Assembly (NCBI GenBank): GCA_017307785.1
Contig: JAFKGI010000045.1
Span: forward strand, 1 to 64,000
Origin: Vulcanimicrobiota bacterium
GTDB taxonomy: Bacteria > Vulcanimicrobiota > Xenobia > Xenobiales > JADMJV01
DNA length: 64,000 nucleotides
Direction: 5' to 3'
The notes below the pieces were generated by a model. The model saw only the letters and a list, made by a program, of their open reading frames with translations, did not search any database and was not told the DNA's origin. Positions within the stretch are counted from its first letter, which is position 1; each line of letters starts with the position of its first letter. Below, one piece after another: positions 45,750-55,004 of this stretch. Position numbers and translations under genes: made by a program.

Positions 45750-46532
45750 CTATTCTCCGTCCAGCGCCCAGATGTACCCGAAAGCGGTGTAGTTCTGGAT
45801 CCGGTCGAAGTGCGGATCGAGTGCCTCGAACTTGCGGCGGATGCGCCTGATGGCAGAGCGCACATTGGTCTTGTAGCCGCTCTCGCCGCATCCCGCGACG
45901 AAGCCGCGATAGTGCAGGACATCGTAGAGCGCACGATAGGTCACGTGATGGCCGGCATTGGCGGCCAGCAAAGCGACGATCTTGAACTCGCCGACCGTGA
46001 GATCGAGATCGGTACCGGCCCAGAAGGCTCGACTGACCTGGGTCTTGAGCTTGAGCTCGCCGAGCGTGAAGGTCTTGTCTCGCTGTGCCGTCGGCACCTT
46101 CTGGCGGGCGATTTTCAGTCGAAACGCCAGGATCGCGTATCCGCGCGATTTGTCGATGAAGTCGATGGCGCCGTTCTCGAGAGCCACGCATTCATTGCTT
46201 GCGATCGACCGGCGCGTCAGGAAGACGATGGGCGCAGCGACGCCCGCGCGCCTCAACTGGTGCAGCAAGGTGAGGCCGGGACTGGAGGAGTGATCCCAGT
46301 CCAGAACGATGAGATCGGCAGCAGCCAGAGAGTCGATGGCCTCGAGAACGGAGGGACCGTCGGCAAACGTCGTTACCGAAAAGCCTCGGGGCTCCAACTC
46401 GTTCGACAAGGTATCGCGAAAGCACTCGTCCTCGTCGATCGCGACGATCTGGAGGGGCGAGTCGGGCTCGGCGTACGACAGGAGTGGGGGGACCATCTCC
46501 TGTGCATCGACTGGCATGATCGTCAATTGCAT
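45750..46532 (-). CDS. OmpR-type response regulator
   Basis: 260 aa. Receiver domain: acidic pocket IVAIDEDE, phospho-acceptor D in LIVLDWDHSS, T in VFLTRR and K in FIDKSRG are all present. The C-terminal winged helix shows LTVGEFKIVALLAANAGHHV and NVRSAIRRIRRKFEALDP, ending FGYIWAL. An N-terminal extension of about 27 residues precedes the receiver. Start at 46532 (MQLTIMPVDA) is supported by GGGGGAGG just upstream. No partner kinase lies nearby, so it is an orphan; its targets are unknown. Confidence 0.88.
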   Translation of the reverse strand: MQLTIMPVDAQEMVPPLLSYAEPDSPLQIVAIDEDECFRDTLSNELEPRGFSVTTFADGPSVLEAIDSLAAADLIVLDWDHSSSPGLTLLHQLRRAGVAAPIVFLTRRSIASNECVALENGAIDFIDKSRGYAILAFRLKIARQKVPTAQRDKTFTLGELKLKTQVSRAFWAGTDLDLTVGEFKIVALLAANAGHHVTYRALYDVLHYRGFVAGCGESGYKTNVRSAIRRIRRKFEALDPHFDRIQNYTAFGYIWALDGE

Positions 46533-47379
46533 GAGCCTCCCCCCTCGTCGGATCGCCGAAATCGACGGCGTCAGCGGTCGATCTCGTTCCGGCAGCAGCA
46601 GCAGCAGGAGAGGGCGCAGGAATCCCGGCCGGACAGTACAGATGCCTGTTCGACTGCAGCCTGACGGCGGCAACCGCGATCGCACGCATATAGGGCCATG
46701 ACTGGTCCCACATTCTTCGCACAAGTGCTGAGGTTCCCACCTCGACGATACAAAGAGGCACCCCTGCCTCGTTGCTTGCACCTGATGCAAAGTCCCTTCC
46801 CGGAGTTTTGTATAAAGTGTGTCGCGGAGCGAAGAAAACAGAAAATGGATTTTGAGCCACTCAACCCGGGGTTTTTGCACTCATCTTCGCTCGTGCGAGC
46901 ATCGGCGCCGATCTCGACAGTCGCGCTGTATCAACACTTGGGGCGTGGTGTCGCGAAGCATCAACATGCTGAATCGCGTTCGCGATGAGACATGCCTCCG
47001 ACAACCATTTCTAGTTGTCACCCATTTGGGTTACGTGCCTCTCAGGCTTTGGCGCTGGTGAATCTACAAGCACGAATGCCCTGCAGCCGGTTGTATCCGG
47101 CCTAGTCCGAAACACCGAGAGCAGACCGGGAGAGACGAGTCCGGCTGCGCTGACGACATCAAGCTCCGGCGAACCTGGGTTGTATGAGTAAATCGTGTAC
47201 ACTGCATTGGTGTGGCGGAGAAAGTACCAGGGGCAGTCTGGCCGGTAATCTCGGAAGGCATTCCAGCCATGTCGCGTTGTCCCGAGCCGCTGTTCGACCG
47301 AATTGCAGCGATGCCGTTGGGCGTCTCCACCGGGATCGACTGAAGTATTGGCGCGCCGTTTTCGACTTCGGGGGAGACA
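46533..47379. other. intergenic region between the response regulator and the lipoprotein gene
   Basis: About 850 bases with no convincing gene on either strand. It must hold the promoters of two divergent genes. Visible small elements are an inverted repeat TTGCA-N5-TGCAA at 46776-46790, TATAAA at 46811, and the palindrome ATCGCG-TT-CGCGAT at 46973-46986. None can be assigned to a known regulator. Base composition is lower in GC than in neighbouring genes. Short frames across it (for example a 140-codon one on the minus strand at 47064-47486) look random. Confidence 0.5.
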
Positions 47380-48786
47380 ATGGCAAGGATCACCACCCTA
47401 GGGATGCTGGGCGTTGCTCTCGTTGGCGTGGCCGGTTGTGATCCGGAGATCAATGTCAGGGAAAAATGGGGCAAGAGCATCGCCAACTATGGACTTCGCG
47501 GTGTCTACCCGATGCGCGAGAACCTGTATCCGGGAGACATCTATCTCTATGTCCCCAACGGTTGCGGCGAGAACTACGTGACCTCTATCTCGGAGATGAT
47601 GCTGCTCGGGGCTTTGCCCCCGGCAGAGATCAAGCATGCCTTCGAGCAGTTCTATGGTTCGCGGCCCTCCTTCCCGCGAAACCCTTTAGCAGCAGCCAAG
47701 GGTAGTTCGTCCTCCAGTACGACCACGGCCACCCTTCCACAGGGCAGATTTTCTCTGACTGGTCAGGGGCCGTTCACGGCCAATGTCGAGGCCGGAGCCG
47801 CGACGACGACGGTCAAGGAGAAAACGTCTACCGAGACCAGCTCGGACAAGGTCTCGGCAAGTCCGCAGGACTCCCCTGAAGCCGACAGCAAGAACCCAAT
47901 ATTCAATCCAGGGCGCGAGCGCTTCACGCGCCTTCCAATGGCAGCTCTCCCGAATATCTCTCTTTACAACTCCATAGGCGGCACGGCGGGCGGCGCCTGG
48001 AACTGGATATCCGGCGCGATCGGCGGCGAAGACGCTCGCAAGGTCCGGATCTCGGCAACACAGGTCGAGATGGCAGAGTTGCCGGCAAACGCTTTTCAGC
48101 AGCTCGTCATGAACTTCATGAGAGGGCCATATTGGAGCGCGTTCGAAAGCAACGCCAGAAGCGCGGCGGGGCAGCTGAGGCAAGAGCTCGCCTCCGACCC
48201 GAAATGCGGAGGCCGGGTAGGAACCGACGCCCAGCTCATGTTCGTCAACAACGTCTACTACACGCGCAGCCTGACTTTCGAATTCGGCAACGACAGCGCA
48301 TTTGCCGCGAGACTCGCCGCGTCGTTGCCGGCCGCCGAAGGTGCCGCTGCGCCAGCGACGCCCTTCAATCCACCCGGCTTGCCAGCCGCGAACCCCTCGA
48401 ATCCGGCGGAGGTTTCCTCGCGCGCGCTTCTGGCCAATCTTGCGACGATGTCCGGCGGGCCCGGAGGCGGGCTCACCCTGGCCGTTGGCTATAGCGGAAA
48501 TCTTGCGATGACTCAGACATTCGCGCGGCCGATGGCGTTCGCGACGCAGCATGCCTTTTGGTATGGCTTGAGCGGATCCCCTTCGGCAGCTGTCGACGGC
48601 CAGGCCGGTGGCACGAGCAACACGACTCCTCCGGGATTGCCCCATCCGACTGCCATGGGCAACACGAAGGGCGCTGTCCCCGCCGGAGCAGCGCCGGCAA
48701 GCGGGAGCACAACCATCATCACGAGCGTGCCGGCGGAAACGCCTGCAAAGCAGCCGCCGATCATGAAGCCGAGTCGGGTCAACTGA
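47380..48786 (+). CDS. hypothetical lipoprotein
   Basis: 468 aa. The signal peptide ends in a lipobox with C20 (LVGVAGC followed by D), so the protein should be lipid-anchored; Asp after the Cys would favour inner-membrane retention by the E. coli rule. The rest includes YPMRENLYPGDIYLYVPNGC, a Ser/Thr-rich linker at about 105-165, and a Pro/Ala/Gly-rich tail. No family is recognised. Start ATG 47380 follows GGGGGAG. It stands alone between two large gaps. Confidence 0.65.
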   Translation: MARITTLGMLGVALVGVAGCDPEINVREKWGKSIANYGLRGVYPMRENLYPGDIYLYVPNGCGENYVTSISEMMLLGALPPAEIKHAFEQFYGSRPSFPRNPLAAAKGSSSSSTTTATLPQGRFSLTGQGPFTANVEAGAATTTVKEKTSTETSSDKVSASPQDSPEADSKNPIFNPGRERFTRLPMAALPNISLYNSIGGTAGGAWNWISGAIGGEDARKVRISATQVEMAELPANAFQQLVMNFMRGPYWSAFESNARSAAGQLRQELASDPKCGGRVGTDAQLMFVNNVYYTRSLTFEFGNDSAFAARLAASLPAAEGAAAPATPFNPPGLPAANPSNPAEVSSRALLANLATMSGGPGGGLTLAVGYSGNLAMTQTFARPMAFATQHAFWYGLSGSPSAAVDGQAGGTSNTTPPGLPHPTAMGNTKGAVPAGAAPASGSTTIITSVPAETPAKQPPIMKPSRVN

Positions 48787-49066
48787 GGTCTTTGTTGCCG
48801 GCGCTCCCTCAGCCCGGGTGATGACGGCTCCAGCGCCGATGCGCCTGTCGATCGATGGTGTATGCTCGCGATGCCGGCGGCCCGGTCCGATGGATCCCTG
48901 AGAGGCCCCTCGAGGAACCGGAATATCGTGGCCACGGCTGAGCTTGCCCGATCATACGTTCGTACCCGCTACACCTTCGTCTAGTGGATTTGTCGCCGGC
49001 TTGGCGGCATCCCTGAGAAAGCCACAGCAGTCGTGGTGAAGCGCGTTTCGTAGGGAGGTGCGTGCC

Positions 49067-52000
49067 ATGGAACTCACGCGACGGGGTTTCGTCAGGGTAA
49101 CGGGCGCGGGCCTCGCGGCCTCCAGTCTCGGGGCGCTGGGCTTCGGGCCGGCTCAGGAGGCGCTTGCAGCCGCGGTCCGGCCTTTCAAGCTCACCCATGC
49201 GACCGAGACCCGCAACACCTGCACCTACTGTTCGGTGGCTTGCGGCATCCTGGTCTACAGCATGGGCGACCGCGCCAAGAACGCGCGATCCAACATCATC
49301 CATATCGAGGGCGACCCCGACCATCCGGTGAATCGCGGCACGCTTTGCCCCAAGGGCTCGGCCCTGCTCGATATCGTCCACGCGCCGACCCGGCTCACGG
49401 CGCCCAAGTACCGCGCGCCGGGCACTGACACGTTCAAGGAGGTGTCCTGGGACTTCGCGCTCGACCGGATTGCACGCCTGCTGAAGGACGACCGCGACAA
49501 GAACTTCATCGCCCGCAACGCGGCCGGCACGACGGTCAACCGCTGGACCAGCACGGGCATGCTGGCGGCGTCGGCCTCCTCGTCGGAGACCGCCTACCTC
49601 ACCTGGAAGGTGGCGCGGTCGCTGGGCATGGTGGTCTTCGACAACCAGGCCAGGGTTTGACACGGACCCACGGTGGCCAGTCTGGCCCCGACCTTCGGCC
49701 GCGGTGCGATGACCAACACCTGGCAGGACATCAAGAATGCCAACCTGGTCGTGGTGATGGGCGGCAATGCCGCCGAAGCCCATCCCTGCGGCTTCAAATG
49801 GGTGATCGAGGCCAAGATCGAGAACCGCGCCAAGCTGCTGGTGGTCGATCCGCGCTTCACCCGCACCGCCGCGGTGGCCGACTTCTATGCCCCGATCCGG
49901 CCGGGCACCGACATCGCCTTCCTGAGCGGCATCATCCGCTACCTGCTGGAGAAGGATGCGATCCAGCACGAATACGTGCGGGCCTACACCAATGCCGGCC
50001 TGATCGTGCAGGAAGGCTTCGGCTTCGAGAACGGCCTGTTCACGGGCTACGACGAGGGAACACGCAGCTACGACAAGTCGGCGTGGGATTACGAGCTCGA
50101 CGAGCAGGGTTTTGCCAAGACCGACGATAGCTGGAAGCATCCGCGCTGCGTCATCAACCTGCTGCGCGCTCACGTCGCCCGCTACACGCCCGAGATGGTC
50201 TCGCGTATCTGCGGCACGCCACAGGACAAGTTCCTGGAGGTCTGCGCGCTGTTCGCGGCCACGGCGCCGCCCGACAAGGCGATGACCTGCCTGTTCGCGC
50301 TCGGCTGGACGCAGCATTCGATCGGCGCGCAGAACATCCGCACCATGGCGATGATCCAGCTCCTGCTGGGCAATATCGGCGTCGCCGGCGGCGGCATGAA
50401 CGCGCTGCGCGGCCATTCCAATATCCAGGGCCTGACCGATATCGGGCTCCTGTCCGACCAGATGCCGGGCTATCTCGCCCTGCCCAAGGACGGCGAGCCC
50501 ACGCTCGAGAGCTACATGAAGACCCGGCAGTTCAAGCCGCTGCGGCCGGGCCAGACCAGCTACTACCAGAACTATCGCAAGTTCCTGGTGAGCCTGATGA
50601 AGGCGGTCTACGGCGACGCCGCCACCGCCGAAAACAACTGGGCGTACGATTGGCTGCCCAAGCTGGACCTGCCCATGTACGACATCATCCGGGCCTTCGA
50701 GATGATGAACAACGGCGAGATGACCGGCTACATCTGCCAGGGCTTCAACCCGCTGCAGGCCTTCCCGGACCGCGGCAAGATCCGCAAGGGACTGAGCAAG
50801 CTCAAGTTCCTGGTGGTGATGGATCCGCTCGACACCGAGACCTCGCGCTTCTGGGAGAATGTCGGGCCGCAGAATCCCGCCGATCCGTCGGCGATCCAGA
50901 CCGAAGTGTTCCAGTTGCCGACGACCTGCTTTGCCGAGGAGAACGGCTCGCTCGTCAACTCGTCGCGCTGGCTGCAGTGGCATTGGAAGGCGGCCGACGG
51001 ACCGGGCAAGGCACAGTCCGATATCTGGATCATGTCGGGGATCTTTCACCGGCTGCGCGCGCTTTATCGGAAGGAAGGCGGCGCTTTTCCGGATCCGCTC
51101 CTGAATCTCAGCTGGAACTATACCGACCCGGCCGACCCCGATCCCGAGGAACTGGCCAAGGACATGAACGGTCGCGCTCTGGTCGACATCGCCGACGCCG
51201 CCGGTGCGCCGGCGCTGCGGGCCGGCCAGTTGCTCGACGGCTTTGCGCAACTGCGCGACGACGGCACCACCGCGTCGGGCTGCTGGATCTTCTCCGGCTG
51301 CTACACGGAGAAGGGCAACCAGATGGCGCGCCGCGACGCCACCGACCCCCGCGAGCAGGGCATCGCGCCGAACTGGGCGTGGGCCTGGCCCGCCAATCGG
51401 CGGATCCTGTACAACCGCGCCAGCGCCGATCCCGCCGGCAAGGCCTGGAACCCGGCCAAGCCGATCATCGAATGGAACGGCAGGCAGTGGGTCGGCATCG
51501 ACGTGCCCGATTACGGCCCGACCACCAAGCCGTCGGAGGGCGTCGGCCCCTTCATCATGAACGCCGAGGGCCTCGGCCGCCTGTTCGCCCGCGACCTGAT
51601 GGCCGAGGGCCCGTTTCCCGAGCATTACGAGCCGTTCGAATCGCCCTCCGAGAACGTGCTGCATCCGGCGGTTCGTTCGAACCCGGCGGCCCGCGTGTTT
51701 GCCGACGATCGTGCCCAGTTCGGCTCGCCGCAGGACTTTCCCTATGTCGCGACCACCTATCGCCTGACCGAGCATTTCCACTTCTGGACCAAGCATGCGC
51801 GGATCAACGCCATCCTGCAGCCGCAGGAGTTCGTCGAGATCGGCGAGGTGCTGGCCCGCGAGAAGGGCATCGCACAGGGCGGCTGGGTGCGCGTCTCCTC
51901 CAAGCGTGGCGTCGTGGTCTGCCAGGCCTACGTCACCAAGCGCATCAAGCCGCTGATGGTGGACAGCCGTGCCACCCACGTGATCGGCGTGCCGCTGCAC

Positions 52001-52138
52001 TGGGGTTTCACCGGGCAGGCGCGCAAGGGATACGGCGCCAACACGCTGACGCCGTCGGTCGGCGACGCCAACACCCAGACGCCCGAGTTCAAGGCGTTCC
52101 TGGTCAATGTCGAGCCGACGACGGCGCCGGTCGCCTGA
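49067..52138 (+). CDS. fdnG: formate dehydrogenase-N alpha subunit, selenoprotein
   Basis: 1023 aa including selenocysteine at position 198, encoded by the in-frame TGA at 49658-49660. The context NQARV-U-HGPTVASLAPTFGR is the known FdnG/FdoG active site. It has a twin-arginine signal (LTRRGFVRVTG), a 4Fe-4S site C52-x2-C55-x3-C59-x34-C94, and a full molybdopterin bis-MGD domain. It oxidises formate to CO2 in the periplasm and passes electrons to the beta and gamma subunits. Start ATG 49067 has AGGGAGG about 8 bases upstream. The host must carry selA, selB, selC and selD, none of which is in this window. A gene finder that treats TGA as stop would split the gene in two. Confidence 0.95.
49658..49690 (+). 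promoter_or_regulatory. bacterial SECIS element in fdnG mRNA
   Basis: Counting the U of UGA as 1, bases 14-33 form a stem-loop: C71-G90, G72-C89 and G73-C88, a bulged U at 49674 (position 17), then GGCC (49675-49678) with GGCC (49684-49687) around the loop AGUCU. Loop bases G and U fall at positions 23 and 24. Bulged U17 and loop G23/U24 are the features known to be bound by SelB in E. coli fdhF. This supports real UGA recoding. Confidence 0.88.
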
Positions 52139-52163
52139 ACCCAGTGGCCTGAAGGAGCACCCC

Positions 52164-53075
52164 ATGTCCGATCTTCAGTCCCAGGACTATATCCGGCGCT
52201 CGGCATCGACCCTGACGCCGCCCTCGATCCGCCGTTACGAGGACCAGGTCGCCAAGCTGATCGATGTCAGCCGCTGCATCGGCTGCAAGGCCTGCCAGGC
52301 CGCCTGCATGGAGTGGAACAACCTGCGCACCGAGGTCGGCACCTTCGAGGGAAGCTACGACAACCCGTCCGATCTCGGCCCCAGCACCTGGACCCTGATG
52401 CGCTTCACCGAATGGGAGGACCAGAAGGGCAATCTCGAATGGCTGATCCGCAAGGACGGCTGCATGCATTGCGAGGATCCCGGCTGCCTCAAGGCCTGCC
52501 CGGCACCGGGCGCCATCGTGCAGTACGCCAACGGCATCGTCGACTTCATCAGCGAGAACTGCATCGGCTGCGGCTACTGCGTGAAGGGCTGCCCCTTCGA
52601 CATTCCCCGGATCGATCCGGTCGATCACAAATCCTACAAATGCACTCTGTGCTCCGATCGTGTCGGCGTCGGTCTCGAGCCGGCCTGCGTCAAGGCTTGC
52701 CCGACCGGCGCGATCATGTTCGGGTCGAAGACCGACATGACGCGCTGGGCCGGCGAACGTGTGGAGGAGCTGAAATCGCGCGGCTTCGAGAAGGCAGGCC
52801 TCTACGATCCGCCGGGCGTCGGCGGCACGCACGTGATGTACGTGCTGAACCACGCCGACACGCCCTCGATCTATGCCGGCCTGCCGGACAGGCCGACGAT
52901 CAGCCCCGTCGTCGAGGTCTGGAAGGGCTTCCTGAAGCCGCTGGCCCTGGCCGGCCTCGCTTTCACCGCCGTCGCCGGCTTCTTCCACTGGATCGTCGTC
53001 GGTCCGAACGAAGTGCAGCCCGAGGACGACGAGGCGGCCCGGCAGCTCCTCGAGTCGAAAGAGAAATCCCGATGA
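52164..53075 (+). CDS. fdxH: formate dehydrogenase beta subunit, iron-sulfur protein
   Basis: 303 aa. Four ferredoxin-type clusters are visible: CIGCKACQAAC, CMHCEDPGCLKAC, CIGCGYCVKGC and CTLCSDRV...CVKAC. A C-terminal membrane helix (LALAGLAFTAVAGFFHWIVV) anchors it, as in E. coli FdnH. It carries electrons from the molybdenum subunit to cytochrome b. ATG 52164 has GAAGGAG upstream, 25 bases after fdnG. Confidence 0.95.
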   Translation: MSDLQSQDYIRRSASTLTPPSIRRYEDQVAKLIDVSRCIGCKACQAACMEWNNLRTEVGTFEGSYDNPSDLGPSTWTLMRFTEWEDQKGNLEWLIRKDGCMHCEDPGCLKACPAPGAIVQYANGIVDFISENCIGCGYCVKGCPFDIPRIDPVDHKSYKCTLCSDRVGVGLEPACVKACPTGAIMFGSKTDMTRWAGERVEELKSRGFEKAGLYDPPGVGGTHVMYVLNHADTPSIYAGLPDRPTISPVVEVWKGFLKPLALAGLAFTAVAGFFHWIVVGPNEVQPEDDEAARQLLESKEKSR

Positions 53076-53770
53076 CCGGGCGCACCCGCCCCCCGTCCTT
53101 CGTCCGCCACACCACGGCGGCGCGGGTCAATCACTGGATCATCGGCATCTGCTTCGTGCTGCTGGTGCTGTCCGGCCTGTCGATGTTCCATCCCATGCTC
53201 TACTTCCTGTCGAGCCTGTTCGGCGGCGGGCAATGGACGCGCGCCGCCCATCCCTGGATCGGCGTGGTGCTGACCGTCAGCTATGCCGGGCTGATCGTGC
53301 AGTTCTGGCGCGACAACCAGTGGCGGCGCGACGACCTCGCCTGGATGGGTGCGATCGGCCGGGTGATCGTGAACAAGGAAGAGGGGGTGCCCGAGGTGCC
53401 CCGCTTCAATGCCGGGCAGAAATTCGTCTTCTGGTCGATGACCCTCTTCGTGCCGGTCCTGTTCGTGACGGGCCTGGCGATCTGGGAAATCTACTTCGCC
53501 GCCTACACGACGATCGAGCAGCAGCGGATCGCCACCCTGATCCATAGCTTCGTGGCGATCGCCGCCATCATCGTCTGGATCATCCATGTCTATGCCGGGA
53601 TCTGGGTGAGGGGCTCGATGCAGGCCATGACCCACGGCCGCGTCACGCCGGGCTGGGCCTGGCGCCATCACCGCAAATGGCTGCGCCAACTGGCGGCAAG
53701 TGATTCGAGAGGTCCCAAGCCTGGCGCCCAGACAAGCTCCCAGACAGACCTCAAGGGAGACCGGCGATGA
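53072..53770 (+). CDS. fdnI: formate dehydrogenase gamma subunit, cytochrome b556
   Basis: 232 aa with four hydrophobic helices (IIGICFVLLVLSGLSMFHPM, IGVVLTVSYAGLIVQFW, FVFWSMTLFVPVLFVTGLAI, VAIAAIIVWIIHVYAGIWV) and haem-ligand type histidines (VNHW, HPW, HSF, HVY). It transfers electrons to the quinone pool. Start overlaps the beta-subunit stop (ATGA). The C-terminal tail is longer and more polar than usual. Confidence 0.93.
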   Translation: MTGRTRPPSFVRHTTAARVNHWIIGICFVLLVLSGLSMFHPMLYFLSSLFGGGQWTRAAHPWIGVVLTVSYAGLIVQFWRDNQWRRDDLAWMGAIGRVIVNKEEGVPEVPRFNAGQKFVFWSMTLFVPVLFVTGLAIWEIYFAAYTTIEQQRIATLIHSFVAIAAIIVWIIHVYAGIWVRGSMQAMTHGRVTPGWAWRHHRKWLRQLAASDSRGPKPGAQTSSQTDLKGDRR

Positions 53771-54708
53771 GGCAGGGCGGCGCCGCACCGAGCGGCAAAT
53801 GGAGGGGGCAGGCGGTCGGCGGCGTTGCCGCCCCTCATCCCCTGGTCCTTCCCGATCCGGTGACGCGGTTCGCCAATACGGCCGCGCGGCTTGAGTCCCT
53901 GGCGGCCGGCCATCCCATGGAGGATTGGCTGCGCTTCATGGCGCGGCTTGCCCGCGCACAAGAGGTTGCTGCTGCCTTACCGCTGCCGCCCGCGGTGGCA
54001 TCGTCCCTGGTGGAGCAGGCCGTCGACGCACGACGGCCGCCGATCGCGGCGGACGATCATCGTCGCGATCCGGCCTGGCAGGGTGCGCTCGTCGTCATTC
54101 TTGATGAATTGATCGACAGGCTGTTCCCCGACGCGCCGTTGCCCGACGCGGCGCGACGGATCGCGGTCGGCCTGCGCCAGGCGAGCCGGGCCGAGGTCGA
54201 CGCGCTGGCGGATGCCTTCCTCACCGGCCGCGTGCCTGCCGAGCGTGCGGGCGAAGCGCTCTACGTCGCGGCCGCGCTCCAGGTCTACTTCACGCGCCTC
54301 GCGGCCAGCCTGCCGGTGGAGGCGTTGCGGCTACTGCCGCAGCGTGGGCTCTGCCCGTGCTGCGGATCGACACCGGTCGCCGGCCTCGTCACCGCGTCCG
54401 GCCGGACACCCGGCACGCGCTATCTCACCTGTTCGCTCTGCGCCACCGCCTGGAACCACGTGCGGGCGGTCTGCATCACGTGCGGAGAATCGCGCGCCCT
54501 GTCGCTCAAGGCTATCGAAGGCGGCGACGACGTCGCAAAGGCCGAGACGTGCGACAGTTGCCGGACTTATTCGAAGACGCTCTATCAGGCCAAGGACACG
54601 AAGGTGGATCCCGTCGCCGACGACCTCGCGACCCTGGCGCTGGACGTCCTCGTGACCGAGGCCGGCTGGGCTCGCCATGCCGCCAATCCGCTGCTGATGA
54701 TGCAATAG
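53767..54708 (+). CDS. fdhE: formate dehydrogenase accessory protein FdhE
   Basis: 313 aa. Four CxxC pairs (CPCC, CSLC, CITC, CDSC) in the C-terminal half are the rubredoxin-like iron sites of FdhE. The N-terminal half is helical. FdhE assists maturation or quality control of Tat-exported formate dehydrogenase. Start overlaps the gamma-subunit stop (GATGAG), so it is co-translated with the operon. fdhD is not in the window. Confidence 0.93.
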   Translation: MRQGGAAPSGKWRGQAVGGVAAPHPLVLPDPVTRFANTAARLESLAAGHPMEDWLRFMARLARAQEVAAALPLPPAVASSLVEQAVDARRPPIAADDHRRDPAWQGALVVILDELIDRLFPDAPLPDAARRIAVGLRQASRAEVDALADAFLTGRVPAERAGEALYVAAALQVYFTRLAASLPVEALRLLPQRGLCPCCGSTPVAGLVTASGRTPGTRYLTCSLCATAWNHVRAVCITCGESRALSLKAIEGGDDVAKAETCDSCRTYSKTLYQAKDTKVDPVADDLATLALDVLVTEAGWARHAANPLLMMQ

Positions 54709-54875
54709 GACATCCGCCTCCCTCGAACTACCCTCTGTCGTATTCATAGGCCGTTCAGGCGTCCTCTCCGCCCATGGAGCGGCTTGGCACAAGCCGTGAC
54801 GCGGGAGAGGACAGATGAGCGCGATGTGTGAATCCAACAGCGAACCGCCCTCCGGAGGAGCGGTGATTCCCGCCC

Positions 54876-54906
54876 AAAAAAAGGGCCGGCGGGAAAGCCG
54901 GCCCTT
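54876..54906 (-). terminator. intrinsic terminator of the phosphoketolase transcript
   Basis: Read on the minus strand, a perfect 10-bp stem (AAGGGCCGGC with GCCGGCCCTT, 6-base loop) is followed by seven T. On the plus strand the A-tract lies before the hairpin, so it works only for the minus strand. It is about 100 bases after the phosphoketolase stop at 55005. Confidence 0.88.
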
Positions 54907-55004
54907 CCCGTCTCGGGTACCGCCGATGCTGATGCATGGGGTGACGGCGGCCTGCTTCAATGCGTTTGGCGAGAAAAGGTTGCGAGAAAACGCGTGAGCA
55001 AGCG

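Noticed and set aside
47064..47486. 140-codon minus-strand frame in the gap before the lipoprotein gene
   Set aside because: It overlaps the lipoprotein signal-peptide region, has no domain or ribosome site, and looks like a chance frame.
49658..49660. Stop codon splitting the formate dehydrogenase gene into a pseudogene
   Set aside because: The TGA is in the exact selenocysteine context, with a matching SECIS hairpin; both halves are intact and in the same frame.
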